Assembly: GCA_032000125.1 (NCBI GenBank) | Contig: DAMALH010000022.1 | Location: 1 to 64,000 of the forward strand | Direction: 5' to 3' | Length of the DNA stretch: 64,000 nucleotides | Source: Dryocola sp032000125 | GTDB taxonomy: Bacteria > Pseudomonadota > Gammaproteobacteria > Enterobacterales > Enterobacteriaceae | The notes under the pieces: model-generated | What the model was told of the DNA's origin: nothing | What the model saw: only the letters and a program-made list of their open reading frames with translations | The model's database searches: none | Made by a program: the position numbers and the translations under genes | In this document: positions 8,241 to 16,323 of the stretch, one piece after another | Numbering within the stretch: the stretch's first letter is position 1 | Layout of the letters: each line of letters opens with the position of its first letter

Positions 8241-9256
8241 GAATGGAGCAGTTAAGTAAAGTCTTCGCCGGGCAGACGGTGATTCGCGATTTAAACCTTG
8301 CCATCCCGCAAGGGGCGTTTACCGCAATCCTCGGTCCGAGCGGCTGCGGTAAGACCACCACGCTGCGCATCATGGCGGGTCTCGAAAAGCTGAGCGGCGG
8401 TCGGTTGCTGTTGGGGGATCGTCTGCTGGCGGATGAGAAAACGCATGTGCCGCCGGAATACCGCAACATGGGAATGGTATTTCAGTCCTACGCGTTATGG
8501 CCGCACATGACGGTGGCGGAGAACGTGCGTTATCCGCTGAAGCTGCGCAACGTCAACGGCGCGGCGCGTCAGAAACAGGTCGCCGAAGCGCTGGAGGTGG
8601 TGGAGCTCGGCGTGTACGCCACCCGCTCGCCACAGGAGTTGAGCGGCGGTCAACGGCAGCGCGTGGCGCTGGCCCGCTGCCTGGTCTCTGAACCGCAGGT
8701 GGTGCTGCTGGATGAGCCGCTGGCTAACCTCGATCGCCATCTGCGTGCGACGATGGAACAGACCTTCAGAACCTTCCATCAGCGAACCGGTGCAACCTTT
8801 GTCTACGTCACCCACGATCAACAGGAAGCAATGTCGCTCGCCAGCCATATCGCGGTGATGCATCAGGGAAAACTTATGCAATGGGGCGAGCCGGAAACGC
8901 TGTACCAGCGCCCGCAAAATTCCTGGGTAGCGCGTTTTATTGGCAAGGGAAGCGTCCTGTCGTTATCCACCCCTTTTAACGTTCAGCAGCTGGATCATCG
9001 GCTATTGCATGAAGGCGTCAGGCAAAACAGCGCTGGCACACAAAGCCTGGTGCTGATTCGCCCGGAGCATGTGCAACTGTCACCGGATGGGCTACGCAGC
9101 ACCGTTGAGAGCTGTATCTATCAGGGAGAACGCTATCTGTTGGAGCTGCGTCTGGACAATGGTCAGACGCTGAGCGCGTTTCATTCTGCGGCGATACCGC
9201 TACATCAAACCGTTGGTGTGCATTTACTTCATGGCTGGCGCCTTAACGCGGCATAA
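8228..9256 (+). CDS. ABC transporter ATP-binding protein (PhnT-like)
   Basis: The 342-residue ATPase has Walker A GPSGCGKT, Q-loop MVFQSYALWPHMTV, signature LSGGQRQR, Walker B VVLLDEPLANLD and switch H in THDQQEA. A C-terminal TOBE-like domain follows (about residues 240-342, with LIRPEHVQLS), as in the polyamine, iron and 2-aminoethylphosphonate importers. The ATG at 8228 is chosen because AAAGGAG lies 8 bases upstream; the frame is open further 5' from a TTG. It energises the fused permease encoded just upstream. Confidence 0.87.
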   Translation: MAELRMEQLSKVFAGQTVIRDLNLAIPQGAFTAILGPSGCGKTTTLRIMAGLEKLSGGRLLLGDRLLADEKTHVPPEYRNMGMVFQSYALWPHMTVAENVRYPLKLRNVNGAARQKQVAEALEVVELGVYATRSPQELSGGQRQRVALARCLVSEPQVVLLDEPLANLDRHLRATMEQTFRTFHQRTGATFVYVTHDQQEAMSLASHIAVMHQGKLMQWGEPETLYQRPQNSWVARFIGKGSVLSLSTPFNVQQLDHRLLHEGVRQNSAGTQSLVLIRPEHVQLSPDGLRSTVESCIYQGERYLLELRLDNGQTLSAFHSAAIPLHQTVGVHLLHGWRLNAA

Positions 9257-9283
9257 CCATCATTACGACTAAGAGACAACATC

Positions 9284-9904
9284 ATGAAGCTGGCAAAATT
9301 AGCAGAAACCTGGATTGACCCCGGTGTGCGTATTCGTGAATGCCATATCGGTTTACAGTGTGAAGTTCTTGCCAGCAGCGTGATGGAATACAGCACGCTG
9401 GGTGATTTTTCCTATATCGGCGAATATGTGACGGTGGCCGATGCGACAATTGGCAAATTTGTCGCGATTGCCAATAACGTGCGCATTGGTGCCCCCAATC
9501 ATCCGATGAAGCGCCCGTCGCAGCATCGCATCACCTATTGCCCGGAATACTATTCGGTTAATGCCGTGCGCGATCGCGCGTTTTTCGCCCACCGCCATGA
9601 AGCGGTGGTCACCGTCGGCAACGACGTGTGGATTGGTCATGGCGCAATCGTGCTGCCGGGCGTGACGGTCGGCGACGGCGCAGTCATCGCCGCCGGTGCC
9701 GTGGTGAGCAAAGACGTCGCGCCCTACACCATTGTCGGCGGCGTTCCCGCTAAAACAATACGCTTACGTTTCCCACCGCAAATTAGCACGCAGCTGCAGC
9801 AGATTGCCTGGTGGGACTGGTCGCTGGAAACCATTATCGAACGGCTGGCGGATTTTCAGGATGAGGATGTGGCGGCGTTTTGTGAGAAATGGAGAAATCA
9901 GTAA
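9284..9904 (+). CDS. Phosphonate-associated hexapeptide-repeat acyltransferase
   Basis: The 206-residue protein is built of left-handed beta-helix hexapeptide repeats, visible in two blocks. One is residues 20-75 (VLASSVMEYSTLGDFSYIGEY and following). The other is residues 105-155 (VGNDVWIGHGAIVLPGVTVG, VIAAGAVV, VGGVPAKTI). A loop between them contains NHPMKRPSQHRITYCPEY. This arrangement matches the transferase family repeatedly found inside phosphonate gene clusters (chloramphenicol-acetyltransferase-like). It lies 27 bases after the ATPase and closes the transporter operon. It may acylate an aminophosphonate or a related intermediate; the reaction is not established. Confidence 0.75.
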   Translation: MKLAKLAETWIDPGVRIRECHIGLQCEVLASSVMEYSTLGDFSYIGEYVTVADATIGKFVAIANNVRIGAPNHPMKRPSQHRITYCPEYYSVNAVRDRAFFAHRHEAVVTVGNDVWIGHGAIVLPGVTVGDGAVIAAGAVVSKDVAPYTIVGGVPAKTIRLRFPPQISTQLQQIAWWDWSLETIIERLADFQDEDVAAFCEKWRNQ

Positions 9905-10223
9905 CGCCTGGGAGAACCGAGTAATAAAACCTGACACCGGCGCCCGTTTCACCACGGGCCACTGGCGTGCAGACCAGGAATTTATTCAATAAAAAACGCA
10001 TGAATAAGACGCCGCTTTTATTCATACACTGGCAATAAATATCGAGTTTTACCGTATCAGATTTTGGCTATTTTTTAGAAAAGGACTTTTTTGCCCACGG
10101 CAAAACAATACCGCAAAATAATCCTTCACCTGCACAAACATCCTCAGCCTCTTCAAAATCGCGCCATGTTAGCTTAACGGCATCGTATTTGGTCGTTTAT
10201 ACCCGTCATTAAGGTAGTTGCAC
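9905..10223 (+). other. Intergenic region before the microcompartment operon
   Basis: This 319-base gap separates the phosphonate block from the microcompartment genes. It holds a short hairpin (GCCCGT 9942-9947 with ACGGGC 9954-9959, no T-run) and an A/T-rich inverted repeat (ATGAATAA 10000-10007 with TTATTCAT 10018-10025). Either could end the upstream transcript. The right half should contain the promoter of the alcohol dehydrogenase gene, but I see no clear -35/-10 pair, FNR or CRP site. Confidence 0.4.
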
Positions 10224-11342
10224 ATGGCCCGCTATTATTTTTCCTGCCCTGAAGTTTATTTTGGCGAAGAGGCAATAACCTCCCTGAGCCAGTTTAATGA
10301 TAAACGCGTCGGCATCGTAACCGATGATTTTATGGTGTCATCGGGTAAAACTCGTTATTTGATCAACCACATGCCGCAGGCCGCGGTGTGTATTTTCGGC
10401 GAGGTTAAACCCGATCCAGACATCGATATTTTGACCGCGGGCGCGGCGCGCTTTAAGGCGTTTAAACCCGATGTGATTATCGCCCTTGGCGGCGGCTCGT
10501 CACTGGATGCGGCAAAGGGGATCAAAGTCACGCTGGAAGAGTATTTTGCCGATCATCACATTGATTTGATCGCCATTCCCACCACCAGCGGCTCCGGCTC
10601 TGAAGTGACCTCTTATGCGATCGTTTCCGATCCGCAAAATGGCCGCAAATACCCGCTGATCTCTGAACATCTGGTACCGGATATCGCCATTCTCGACCCT
10701 AATCTGGTGTTAACCGTGCCGCGCCCGGTGGCGGTAGATACCGGGATGGACGTGTTGACCCATGCTATCGAAGCCTTTGTCTCCACCGGTGCTAACGACT
10801 TCAGCGACGCGCTGGCGGAAAAAGCCATCGCGTTAACCTGGCGCTACCTTCCGCAGGTGTTCAACGACGAAAAAGACATTGCGGCGCGCACCCATATGCA
10901 CAACGCCTCCTGTATGGCGGGGATGGCGTTTAACGCCGCCGGACTGGGGCTGGTGCACGGCATGGCTCACGCCATAGGCGGGATGCTGCATATTCCGCAC
11001 GGCAAAATCAACGCCATGCTGCTACCGATCGTTATTGATTTCAACGGTAAACAGGCAAGCGCTGAGACCCGCGATCGCTATCACCGCTGCGCGCAGATTA
11101 TGGGCATTAACCATGCGGTGCCGGAGCAGGCCATCGCGCTGATGACCCAGGCCATCCGTCAGAACAACCGTCATTTCGGCATCCCCGCCACGCTCAGCGA
11201 ACTGGGCACCGATCGGGCAAAAGTCACCGCTTTGCGCAGCGCGCTGGTGAACTCGGCGCTGGCCGACGGCTGTACCGCATCGAACCCGCGCCGGGCAACG
11301 GCGCAGGATGTTGAGGGGCTAATCGACCAGATTACCGGCTAG
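10224..11342 (+). CDS. Iron-containing alcohol dehydrogenase (1-propanol dehydrogenase, PduQ-like)
   Basis: The 372-residue type III alcohol dehydrogenase has the nucleotide loop GGGSSLDAAKG. Metal-site segments are MDVLTHAIEA and GMAHAIGGMLHIPHGKINA, which supply the aspartate and three histidines that bind iron. It should reduce propanal to 1-propanol and regenerate NAD+ used by the aldehyde dehydrogenase at 17170-18690, as PduQ does in Pdu compartments. The start ATG at 10224 follows AAGG; a TTG two codons earlier is less likely. No targeting peptide is evident at either end. It is the first gene of the plus-strand microcompartment cluster and ends in a 20-bp palindrome. Confidence 0.88.
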   Translation: MARYYFSCPEVYFGEEAITSLSQFNDKRVGIVTDDFMVSSGKTRYLINHMPQAAVCIFGEVKPDPDIDILTAGAARFKAFKPDVIIALGGGSSLDAAKGIKVTLEEYFADHHIDLIAIPTTSGSGSEVTSYAIVSDPQNGRKYPLISEHLVPDIAILDPNLVLTVPRPVAVDTGMDVLTHAIEAFVSTGANDFSDALAEKAIALTWRYLPQVFNDEKDIAARTHMHNASCMAGMAFNAAGLGLVHGMAHAIGGMLHIPHGKINAMLLPIVIDFNGKQASAETRDRYHRCAQIMGINHAVPEQAIALMTQAIRQNNRHFGIPATLSELGTDRAKVTALRSALVNSALADGCTASNPRRATAQDVEGLIDQITG

Positions 11343-11361
11343 CTGGACAACGTTGTCCAGC
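11342..11361. repeat. Perfect 20-bp palindrome at the alcohol dehydrogenase stop codon
   Basis: GCTGGACAACGTTGTCCAGC is its own reverse complement with no spacer and starts on the last base of the TAG stop. A dyad without loop is more like a dimeric repressor site than a terminator, and no T-run follows. It lies about 120 bases before pduL. Confidence 0.55.
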
Positions 11362-11481
11362 CTGCACAAAGCGGTCAAAAAAGTCCTGCTGATAAACAAA
11401 AACCGGGCGTCGTTACTCCCTATTCTGATCAACAGACGCCCAGTACCCATGAGATAACCCAATAATCAGGTCGTTCCCGTT

Positions 11482-12162
11482 ATGAATTACACCGAACAAC
11501 AAGCTGAATGGATTACCCAACAAATCCTGCTGGAACTCGCCGCCAGGAAAAGCCCGGCAGCCCCTGCGCCTGTAGCGCTGGATATTCCGGTGGGCGTATC
11601 CAATCGCCATGTGCATCTGTGCCGTGAAGATATGGACATCCTGTTCGGCTACGGCTCCACGCTGACCCGCTTTAAAGCGGTCAAACAGCCCGGCCAGTAT
11701 GCCGCCGAAGAGATGGTGACGCTGCGCGGGCCGAAAGGCGAACTCAACAAAGTGCGTGTGTTAGGGCCGCTGCGTAATACCACGCAGGTGGAAATTTCCG
11801 TGGCCGACGGTTTTGCGCTGGGCGCTAAAGCGCCGGTGCGTATGTCGGGGGATCTGCTGGATTCACCGGGCATTGAAATCATCGGTCCGAAAGGGCGAAT
11901 GGTGAAACACAACGGCATGATTGTCGCCTGGCGTCATATCCATATTTCGCCCGAAGAAGCCGAGCTGCACGGCCTGCGCGACGGGATGGAAATCGACGTA
12001 CAAACCAACGGCCCGCGCGGCGGCGTGCTCAGCCACGTGGTAGTGCGCGTCACGGCGGATGCGGTGCTGGAACTGCATATCGATGTGGAAGAGGCCAACG
12101 GCTTCGGCCTGCGCAACGGCGATACCGTTCGCGGCATTAAACAGGACGTGCGCCATGGCTGA
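11482..12162 (+). CDS. pduL: Phosphate propanoyltransferase, microcompartment type (PduL)
   Basis: The enzyme exchanges CoA for phosphate on propionyl-CoA (or acetyl-CoA), feeding the kinase at 14538-15734 and recycling CoA inside the compartment. The 226 residues comprise an N-terminal amphipathic helix (EQQAEWITQQILLELAARK, residues 4-22), then an Ala/Pro linker, then two PduL domains. Metal-binding motifs are SNRHVHLC in the first and WRHIHIS in the second. The helix plus linker has the form of an encapsulation peptide. The stop overlaps the next start by 8 bases (ATGGCTGA). Confidence 0.93.
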   Translation: MNYTEQQAEWITQQILLELAARKSPAAPAPVALDIPVGVSNRHVHLCREDMDILFGYGSTLTRFKAVKQPGQYAAEEMVTLRGPKGELNKVRVLGPLRNTTQVEISVADGFALGAKAPVRMSGDLLDSPGIEIIGPKGRMVKHNGMIVAWRHIHISPEEAELHGLRDGMEIDVQTNGPRGGVLSHVVVRVTADAVLELHIDVEEANGFGLRNGDTVRGIKQDVRHG

Positions 12163-12979
12163 CAGCCCCGAAAACCGTCGTTTGCACGAACTGGCCGCGC
12201 TGATTGACAGCGGCGAATGCCGGCCCTGCACCGGCGCGTTGAAGGTGGGTGTGGATCTCGGCACCGCCAATATCGCCATCGTGGTGGTGGATGAAGATAA
12301 CGAGCCGGTGGCAGGGGTAACGTACCCCTCTGGCGTGGTGAAAGATGGGGTGGTGGTGGATTACCTGACCGCCAGCCGGGTGGTAACGCGTCTTAAACAA
12401 ATTCTTGAACAGAAACTGGGCCGCACGCTGGATCGCGCGGCGACCGCAATCCCGCCGGGGATCTCTGAAGGCAACACCAAAGTCATCGTTAATGTGGTGG
12501 AAGCGGCGGGTTTTATCGTGACCCGGGTACTCGATGAACCGGTCGCCGCCGCCAGCGCGCTGAATATCAAAAACGGCGCGGTGGTGGATGTAGGAGGAGG
12601 CACCACCGGCATGAGCATTTTGAAAAGCGGCAAAGTGACGTTCAGCGCCGACGAGCCCACCGGCGGCAGCCATATGACGCTGGTGATCGCTGGCGCGCTG
12701 GGTTTGCCTTATGCCGAGGCCGAAGAGATGAAAAAAGACCCGGCGCAGGAAGCGCAGGTCTTTACCCTGGTGCTGCCGGTGGCCCAGAAAATGGCCAGCC
12801 TGGTGTCGGGATGGCTCGCTACCCGGCGGGTAAAAAATATTTATCTGGTGGGCGGCGCGAGCAGCTTCAGCCAGTTTACCGCCGTGTTCAGTAAACAAAC
12901 CGGTAAAAATGTGATTCCTTCGGTGGAGCCGCTATTAGTCACGCCGTTAGGCATCGCCATGAATGCGAGCCAAGGGTAA
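12155..12979 (+). CDS. eutJ: EutJ-like actin/Hsp70-fold ATPase of the microcompartment
   Basis: The 274-residue protein has the sugar kinase/Hsp70/actin fold signatures VGVDLGTANIAIVV (phosphate 1), VVDVGGGTTGMSI (phosphate 2) and YLVGGASSFSQF (adenosine). These match EutJ of ethanolamine and related loci, thought to be a chaperone or assembly ATPase for compartment enzymes. Its client is not established. The ATG at 12155 lies inside the end of pduL and is preferred over an upstream in-frame start at 12059 because pduL covers that stretch and N-terminal length then fits the family. It is tightly coupled to the flavoprotein that starts 4 bases after its stop. Confidence 0.88.
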   Translation: MADSPENRRLHELAALIDSGECRPCTGALKVGVDLGTANIAIVVVDEDNEPVAGVTYPSGVVKDGVVVDYLTASRVVTRLKQILEQKLGRTLDRAATAIPPGISEGNTKVIVNVVEAAGFIVTRVLDEPVAAASALNIKNGAVVDVGGGTTGMSILKSGKVTFSADEPTGGSHMTLVIAGALGLPYAEAEEMKKDPAQEAQVFTLVLPVAQKMASLVSGWLATRRVKNIYLVGGASSFSQFTAVFSKQTGKNVIPSVEPLLVTPLGIAMNASQG

Positions 12980-12983
12980 ATCA

Positions 12984-13700
12984 ATGGACAGCCAGACTTT
13001 ATCGCAACTGCTGGACCGGGTCATCGCTGAAGTGCTGGCACAATCCGTCGCGCAGAAAAATGTCCGCGTGGTGGTGACTGGTGAGGATATCGCCTCGCTG
13101 CCGGAAACGCTGAGCTGCCTCGTGGCGCTTGAGCAGGCGGGTTATCAGCTATGGGTAAGTTTTTCTCACAGCGCCAGCCAGTCGGCGCTGAAATCCGCCT
13201 GCATGGATGCGCTAAGCCAGCGCGGCGCTCGCGCCGGATTTGACCGATCGCCGCCCCACTATGAGGCGCTCTATCTGCCTGCGCTCTCTGTTAACAGCAT
13301 GAGCAAAATTGCGCTGGGCATTCGCGATAATCTGGCCTGTGAAGCGGTATTTCAGGCGTTACAGCTCCGTAAACAGATTATCGCCACGCTGCATCCGCAA
13401 TGCGTCGATAGCGCATTGCCGCTGCCGCTGCTGTCCCGTCTGGCAGGTTACGCCCAGGTCCTGGAGAGCTATGGCATTGCGCTCTGCGGCAAACGCGCGG
13501 CCCATGCCAGCCCGGTGCCGGTAAGCCAAACCGTACCCGCCACCGCCCTGCCGGTAGCCGGTAAAAAACCTTTAATCACCCTGCGCGATATCCGCCTGCT
13601 GGCCATCGGCACAGCGCTGCGCGTTGAGGGCAACACGCTGATTACCCCTGCCGCCAGAGATGAAATCCGGCGGCGCAATCTCACCGTTATCCACGGATAG
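12984..13700 (+). CDS. Microcompartment-associated flavoprotein
   Basis: The 238-residue protein resembles the flavoprotein family of Dfp/PpcDC-type folds found in glycyl-radical microcompartment loci. The middle contains YLPALSVNSMSKIALGIRDN, the typical flavin-site region of that fold. After a Pro/Ala linker (about residues 180-195) comes a small C-terminal motif (LRDIRLLAIGTALRVEGN, ARDEIRRRNLTVIHG) shared by several microcompartment accessory proteins. It might carry electrons inside the shell or help reduce the activase, but no reaction is known to me. The start at 12984 follows AAGGG; the open frame begins at 12963. Confidence 0.7.
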   Translation: MDSQTLSQLLDRVIAEVLAQSVAQKNVRVVVTGEDIASLPETLSCLVALEQAGYQLWVSFSHSASQSALKSACMDALSQRGARAGFDRSPPHYEALYLPALSVNSMSKIALGIRDNLACEAVFQALQLRKQIIATLHPQCVDSALPLPLLSRLAGYAQVLESYGIALCGKRAAHASPVPVSQTVPATALPVAGKKPLITLRDIRLLAIGTALRVEGNTLITPAARDEIRRRNLTVIHG

Positions 13701-13711
13701 CCGGAGGAAAT

Positions 13712-13984
13712 ATGTACCTCGCAAAAGTCACTGGCGCACTGGTTTCCACCACCAAACACGCCTCGCTGAATGGCTCGAAGCTGCTGATGGTGGCGCGGCT
13801 CGATGAAAACTACCAGCCGACCGGCCATGCCCAGGTGGCCGTTGATACCGTCGGCGCGGGCAATGGCGAGATTGTGATCGTCACCACCGGCAGTTCGGCG
13901 CGTATGAGCAACAGCAAAGATCACTCGGTGATTGATGCCGCCGTGGTGGGTATCGTCGACTCGTTCGAACTGAACGGTAAATAG
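13712..13984 (+). CDS. BMC-P vertex shell protein (EutN/CcmL/PduN type)
   Basis: The 90-residue protein begins MYLAKVTGALVSTTKHASLNG and contains a VDTVGAGNGEIVIVTTGSSAR segment followed by DHSVIDAAVVGIVDS, the hallmarks of pentameric BMC-P proteins. These cap the twelve vertices of the icosahedral shell. Length matches the family. A strong site (GGAGGAAAT) lies before the ATG, 11 bases after the flavoprotein stop. It is the only BMC-P gene in the window. Confidence 0.95.
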   Translation: MYLAKVTGALVSTTKHASLNGSKLLMVARLDENYQPTGHAQVAVDTVGAGNGEIVIVTTGSSARMSNSKDHSVIDAAVVGIVDSFELNGK

Positions 13985-14008
13985 CGGCGCGCACGCTGAG
14001 GAATACTT

Positions 14009-14506
14009 ATGTCTGCGAATGAGGCTTCACTCGACAACTGGATTAACGAGGCTATCGCCACGCAGCTACCGGAACGCCGGATGTCGCTGAGCCTGGAGGA
14101 CAGCGAACTGTTGGCAAAGCTGGCCCGGGAAGTGGCCCAGGCCTGCAATGTGCCGATCGTTTTTAGCCTGACGGATACCTGCGGCCAGCAGCGGTTTTTC
14201 TTCAGCATGGATAACGCCCTGCTGGTCAGCCATACCCTGGCACCGCAAAAGGCCTGGACCGCGGTAGCGCTCAAAATGCCAACCCATGAACTGGCAAGGC
14301 TGGTGCAGCCGGGCGGTGATTTGTACGGCCTTGAGAAAGAAAAAGATATCTGCTGCTTCGGCGGCGGTTTTCCCTGCTGGTCGGGCGGGCGTTTGCTCGG
14401 CGGCATCGGCATCAGCGGCGGCAGCGTTGAGGAAGATATGTTCATCGCCCGCCAGGCGCTGGCGCGGTTTAGCGCGCTGCGTTATCCCCTCGCAACAACC
14501 CGTTAA
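14009..14506 (+). CDS. GlcG/HbpS family protein (PduO C-terminal-domain-like)
   Basis: The 165-residue protein belongs to the GlcG/HbpS/PduO-C family. It shows LSLEDSELLAKLAREVAQACNVPIVFSLTDTCG, KAWTAVALKMPTHEL and a glycine-rich GGFPCWSGGRLLGGIGISGG segment before the last helix. Related domains bind heme or cobalamin, and one sits at the C terminus of the PduO adenosyltransferase. Here it is free-standing and no adenosyltransferase domain is present, which fits a B12-independent pathway. Role in the compartment is unknown. It is followed after 31 bases by the kinase gene. Confidence 0.75.
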   Translation: MSANEASLDNWINEAIATQLPERRMSLSLEDSELLAKLAREVAQACNVPIVFSLTDTCGQQRFFFSMDNALLVSHTLAPQKAWTAVALKMPTHELARLVQPGGDLYGLEKEKDICCFGGGFPCWSGGRLLGGIGISGGSVEEDMFIARQALARFSALRYPLATTR

Positions 14507-14537
14507 TTTTTTATTGCAGTCTATTTCAGGGGTCATC

Positions 14538-15734
14538 ATGTCCTTAGCTTGTGTATTAGTGATTAACTGTGGTTCATCATCAATGAAATTCTCCGTCATT
14601 CCTCAGGATGCCGACCAGCCGTTGCTGTCGGGCCTGGCGGAGCGGCTGGGCATTGATCATGCCGTCATGACGTTTAAAGACCGAGACGGCCATAAATCCA
14701 CCGTCGCGCTGGATGACGCCAGCCATCAGCATGCGCTCAAAGTGCTCTTCGCAAAGCTCGACGAACAGCAACTGCTGGAAACCATCAGCGCTATTGGGCA
14801 CCGTGTGGCGCACGGCGGCAGCGACTTCAAACGTTCGGTACTGGTTACCGACGAGGTGATTGAGAAAGTCCGCGCGCTGTCGGCGCTGGCCCCGCTGCAT
14901 AACCCTGCCAACCTGATCGGCATTGAAGCGGCCCGGACCCTGCTGCCCGCGCTGCCGCAGATTGCGGTGTTCGATACCGCGTTCCACCAGACCCTGTCTC
15001 CGGCGGCTTACACCTATGCTATCCCGCTGGAGTACCAGCAGGATTATCAGGTCCGGCGTTACGGCTTTCACGGAACGTCTCACCGCTATATCGCCGCCGA
15101 GGCGCTGGCATCACTGGATCTCGACCCGGCGGATCACGGCATCGTGATTGCCCACCTGGGCAACGGTTCATCGCTGTGCGCGGTGCAAAACGGCGCGAGC
15201 GTCGACACCTCAATGGGCATGACCCCGCTGGAGGGGCTGGTGATGGGCACGCGCTGCGGGGATCTTGATTTCGGTGCCGCCGCATACCTGGCAAAATGCA
15301 CCGGGCAAACGCTCGACGCGCTGTACAAAATGGTCAATAACCAGTCCGGCCTGATGGGGATTTCCGGCTTATCCAGCGATTGCCGCACCCTTCAGCAGGC
15401 GCGGGATGAGGGCCACGAACGGGCAGCGTTAGCCATCGACGTGATGGTGCATCGTCTCGCACGGCATATCGGCGGCCACGTGACCTCGCTTAAACGCTTC
15501 GATGCGCTGATTTTCACCGGCGGCATTGGCGAAAACTCGGCGTTGATTCGCGAACTTACCGTGCAACGCCTTCAGGCGCTGGGACTGGCGCTGGACGAAG
15601 AGCGTAACCGGCAGCTGTTCGGCGGGCGTAGCGGACTGATTTCTAAAACCGGCGCCACGAAGATTGCGGTCATCCCAACCAATGAAGAAAAAATGATTGC
15701 AATAGATGCAGCCGCGATTGCCCGCACGGCATAA
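14538..15734 (+). CDS. Propionate/acetate kinase
   Basis: The 398-residue ASKHA kinase starts VLVINCGSSSMKFSV and carries GHRVAHGG, RYGFHGTSHRYI, HLGNGSSLCAV and FTGGIGENSALIR, the signature set of AckA/TdcD/PduW. It makes ATP from acyl phosphate supplied by PduL and releases propionate (or acetate). The ATG at 14538 is chosen because homologues start at this conserved strand; an open frame continues 5' through the preceding gene. No targeting helix is visible, so it probably works outside the shell, as PduW is thought to. It ends the first gene group, followed by a 286-base gap. Confidence 0.92.
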   Translation: MSLACVLVINCGSSSMKFSVIPQDADQPLLSGLAERLGIDHAVMTFKDRDGHKSTVALDDASHQHALKVLFAKLDEQQLLETISAIGHRVAHGGSDFKRSVLVTDEVIEKVRALSALAPLHNPANLIGIEAARTLLPALPQIAVFDTAFHQTLSPAAYTYAIPLEYQQDYQVRRYGFHGTSHRYIAAEALASLDLDPADHGIVIAHLGNGSSLCAVQNGASVDTSMGMTPLEGLVMGTRCGDLDFGAAAYLAKCTGQTLDALYKMVNNQSGLMGISGLSSDCRTLQQARDEGHERAALAIDVMVHRLARHIGGHVTSLKRFDALIFTGGIGENSALIRELTVQRLQALGLALDEERNRQLFGGRSGLISKTGATKIAVIPTNEEKMIAIDAAAIARTA

Positions 15735-16020
15735 CAAATTGGCAAAAATGCGACCGCTTTAACAGTAATTATTATTGCTATTCGGGTCGGAATTATTTTG
15801 CGCAAGGCAATTTAAACGCAGGTCTTTTATTGCCGATGGTGGGTGGATTTTATTGTCAATTGCAGGAATGCAAAAACAAGATAGTCCCGCTGACGCGCAA
15901 AACATTTTGTCTGAATAACCTTAGCATGATGATGATTTAATAATTAACGCACATGGGTAAATCCGTGGATTGCTATTCCTCTGTGCACGTTTTCTTTCTA
16001 TCGGAAATATCGAGGTTGTT
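15735..16020 (+). promoter_or_regulatory. Likely second promoter region, before the shell genes
   Basis: This 286-base A/T-rich gap divides the plus-strand cluster in two: the enzymes and accessory genes before it, and the shell, aldehyde dehydrogenase and radical enzyme genes after it. Its size suggests a separate promoter, possibly under the AraC-type regulator encoded at 26251-27315. I cannot place a convincing -35/-10 pair or operator, and I see no terminator hairpin after the kinase. Confidence 0.35.
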
Positions 16021-16302
16021 ATGCAACAAGAAGCATTAGGAATGGTTGAAACGAAAGGCCTGGTTTCTGCAATTGAAGCCGCAGATACCATGGTGAAATC
16101 TGCCAACGTGACCCTGGTGGGTTATGAAAAAATCGGTTCCGGCCTGGTGACCGTGATGGTTCGCGGCGACGTGGGCGCAGTGAAAGCCGCCACAGACGCT
16201 GGCTCCGCCGCTGCGGGTAAAGTGGGCGAACTGGTCTCCGTACACGTTATTCCGCGTCCGCATATTGAGGTGGAAAAAATTCTGCCGAAGGCCGTCGGTT
16301 AA
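16021..16302 (+). CDS. BMC-H hexameric shell protein (PduA/EutM/CcmK type)
   Basis: The 93-residue single BMC-domain protein begins MQQEALGMVETKGLVSAIEAADTMVKSANV, the classic PduA/PduJ/EutM start. It contains YEKIGSGLVTVMVRGDVGAVKAA, where GSGLV forms the central pore loop, and ends after VHVIPRPHIEVEKILPKAV. Six copies form the main flat tile of the shell, with small-molecule pores for diol, aldehyde or acid. The ATG at 16021 follows GAGG. Its residue order and length are standard, in contrast to the tailed BMC-H on the minus strand. Confidence 0.96.
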   Translation: MQQEALGMVETKGLVSAIEAADTMVKSANVTLVGYEKIGSGLVTVMVRGDVGAVKAATDAGSAAAGKVGELVSVHVIPRPHIEVEKILPKAVG

Positions 16303-16323
16303 TAACAATAAAGGATACTGACC

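Noticed and set aside
12137..12898. 253-codon open frame opposite the EutJ-like gene
   Set aside because: Histidine-rich, low-complexity shadow of a GC-rich gene on the other strand.
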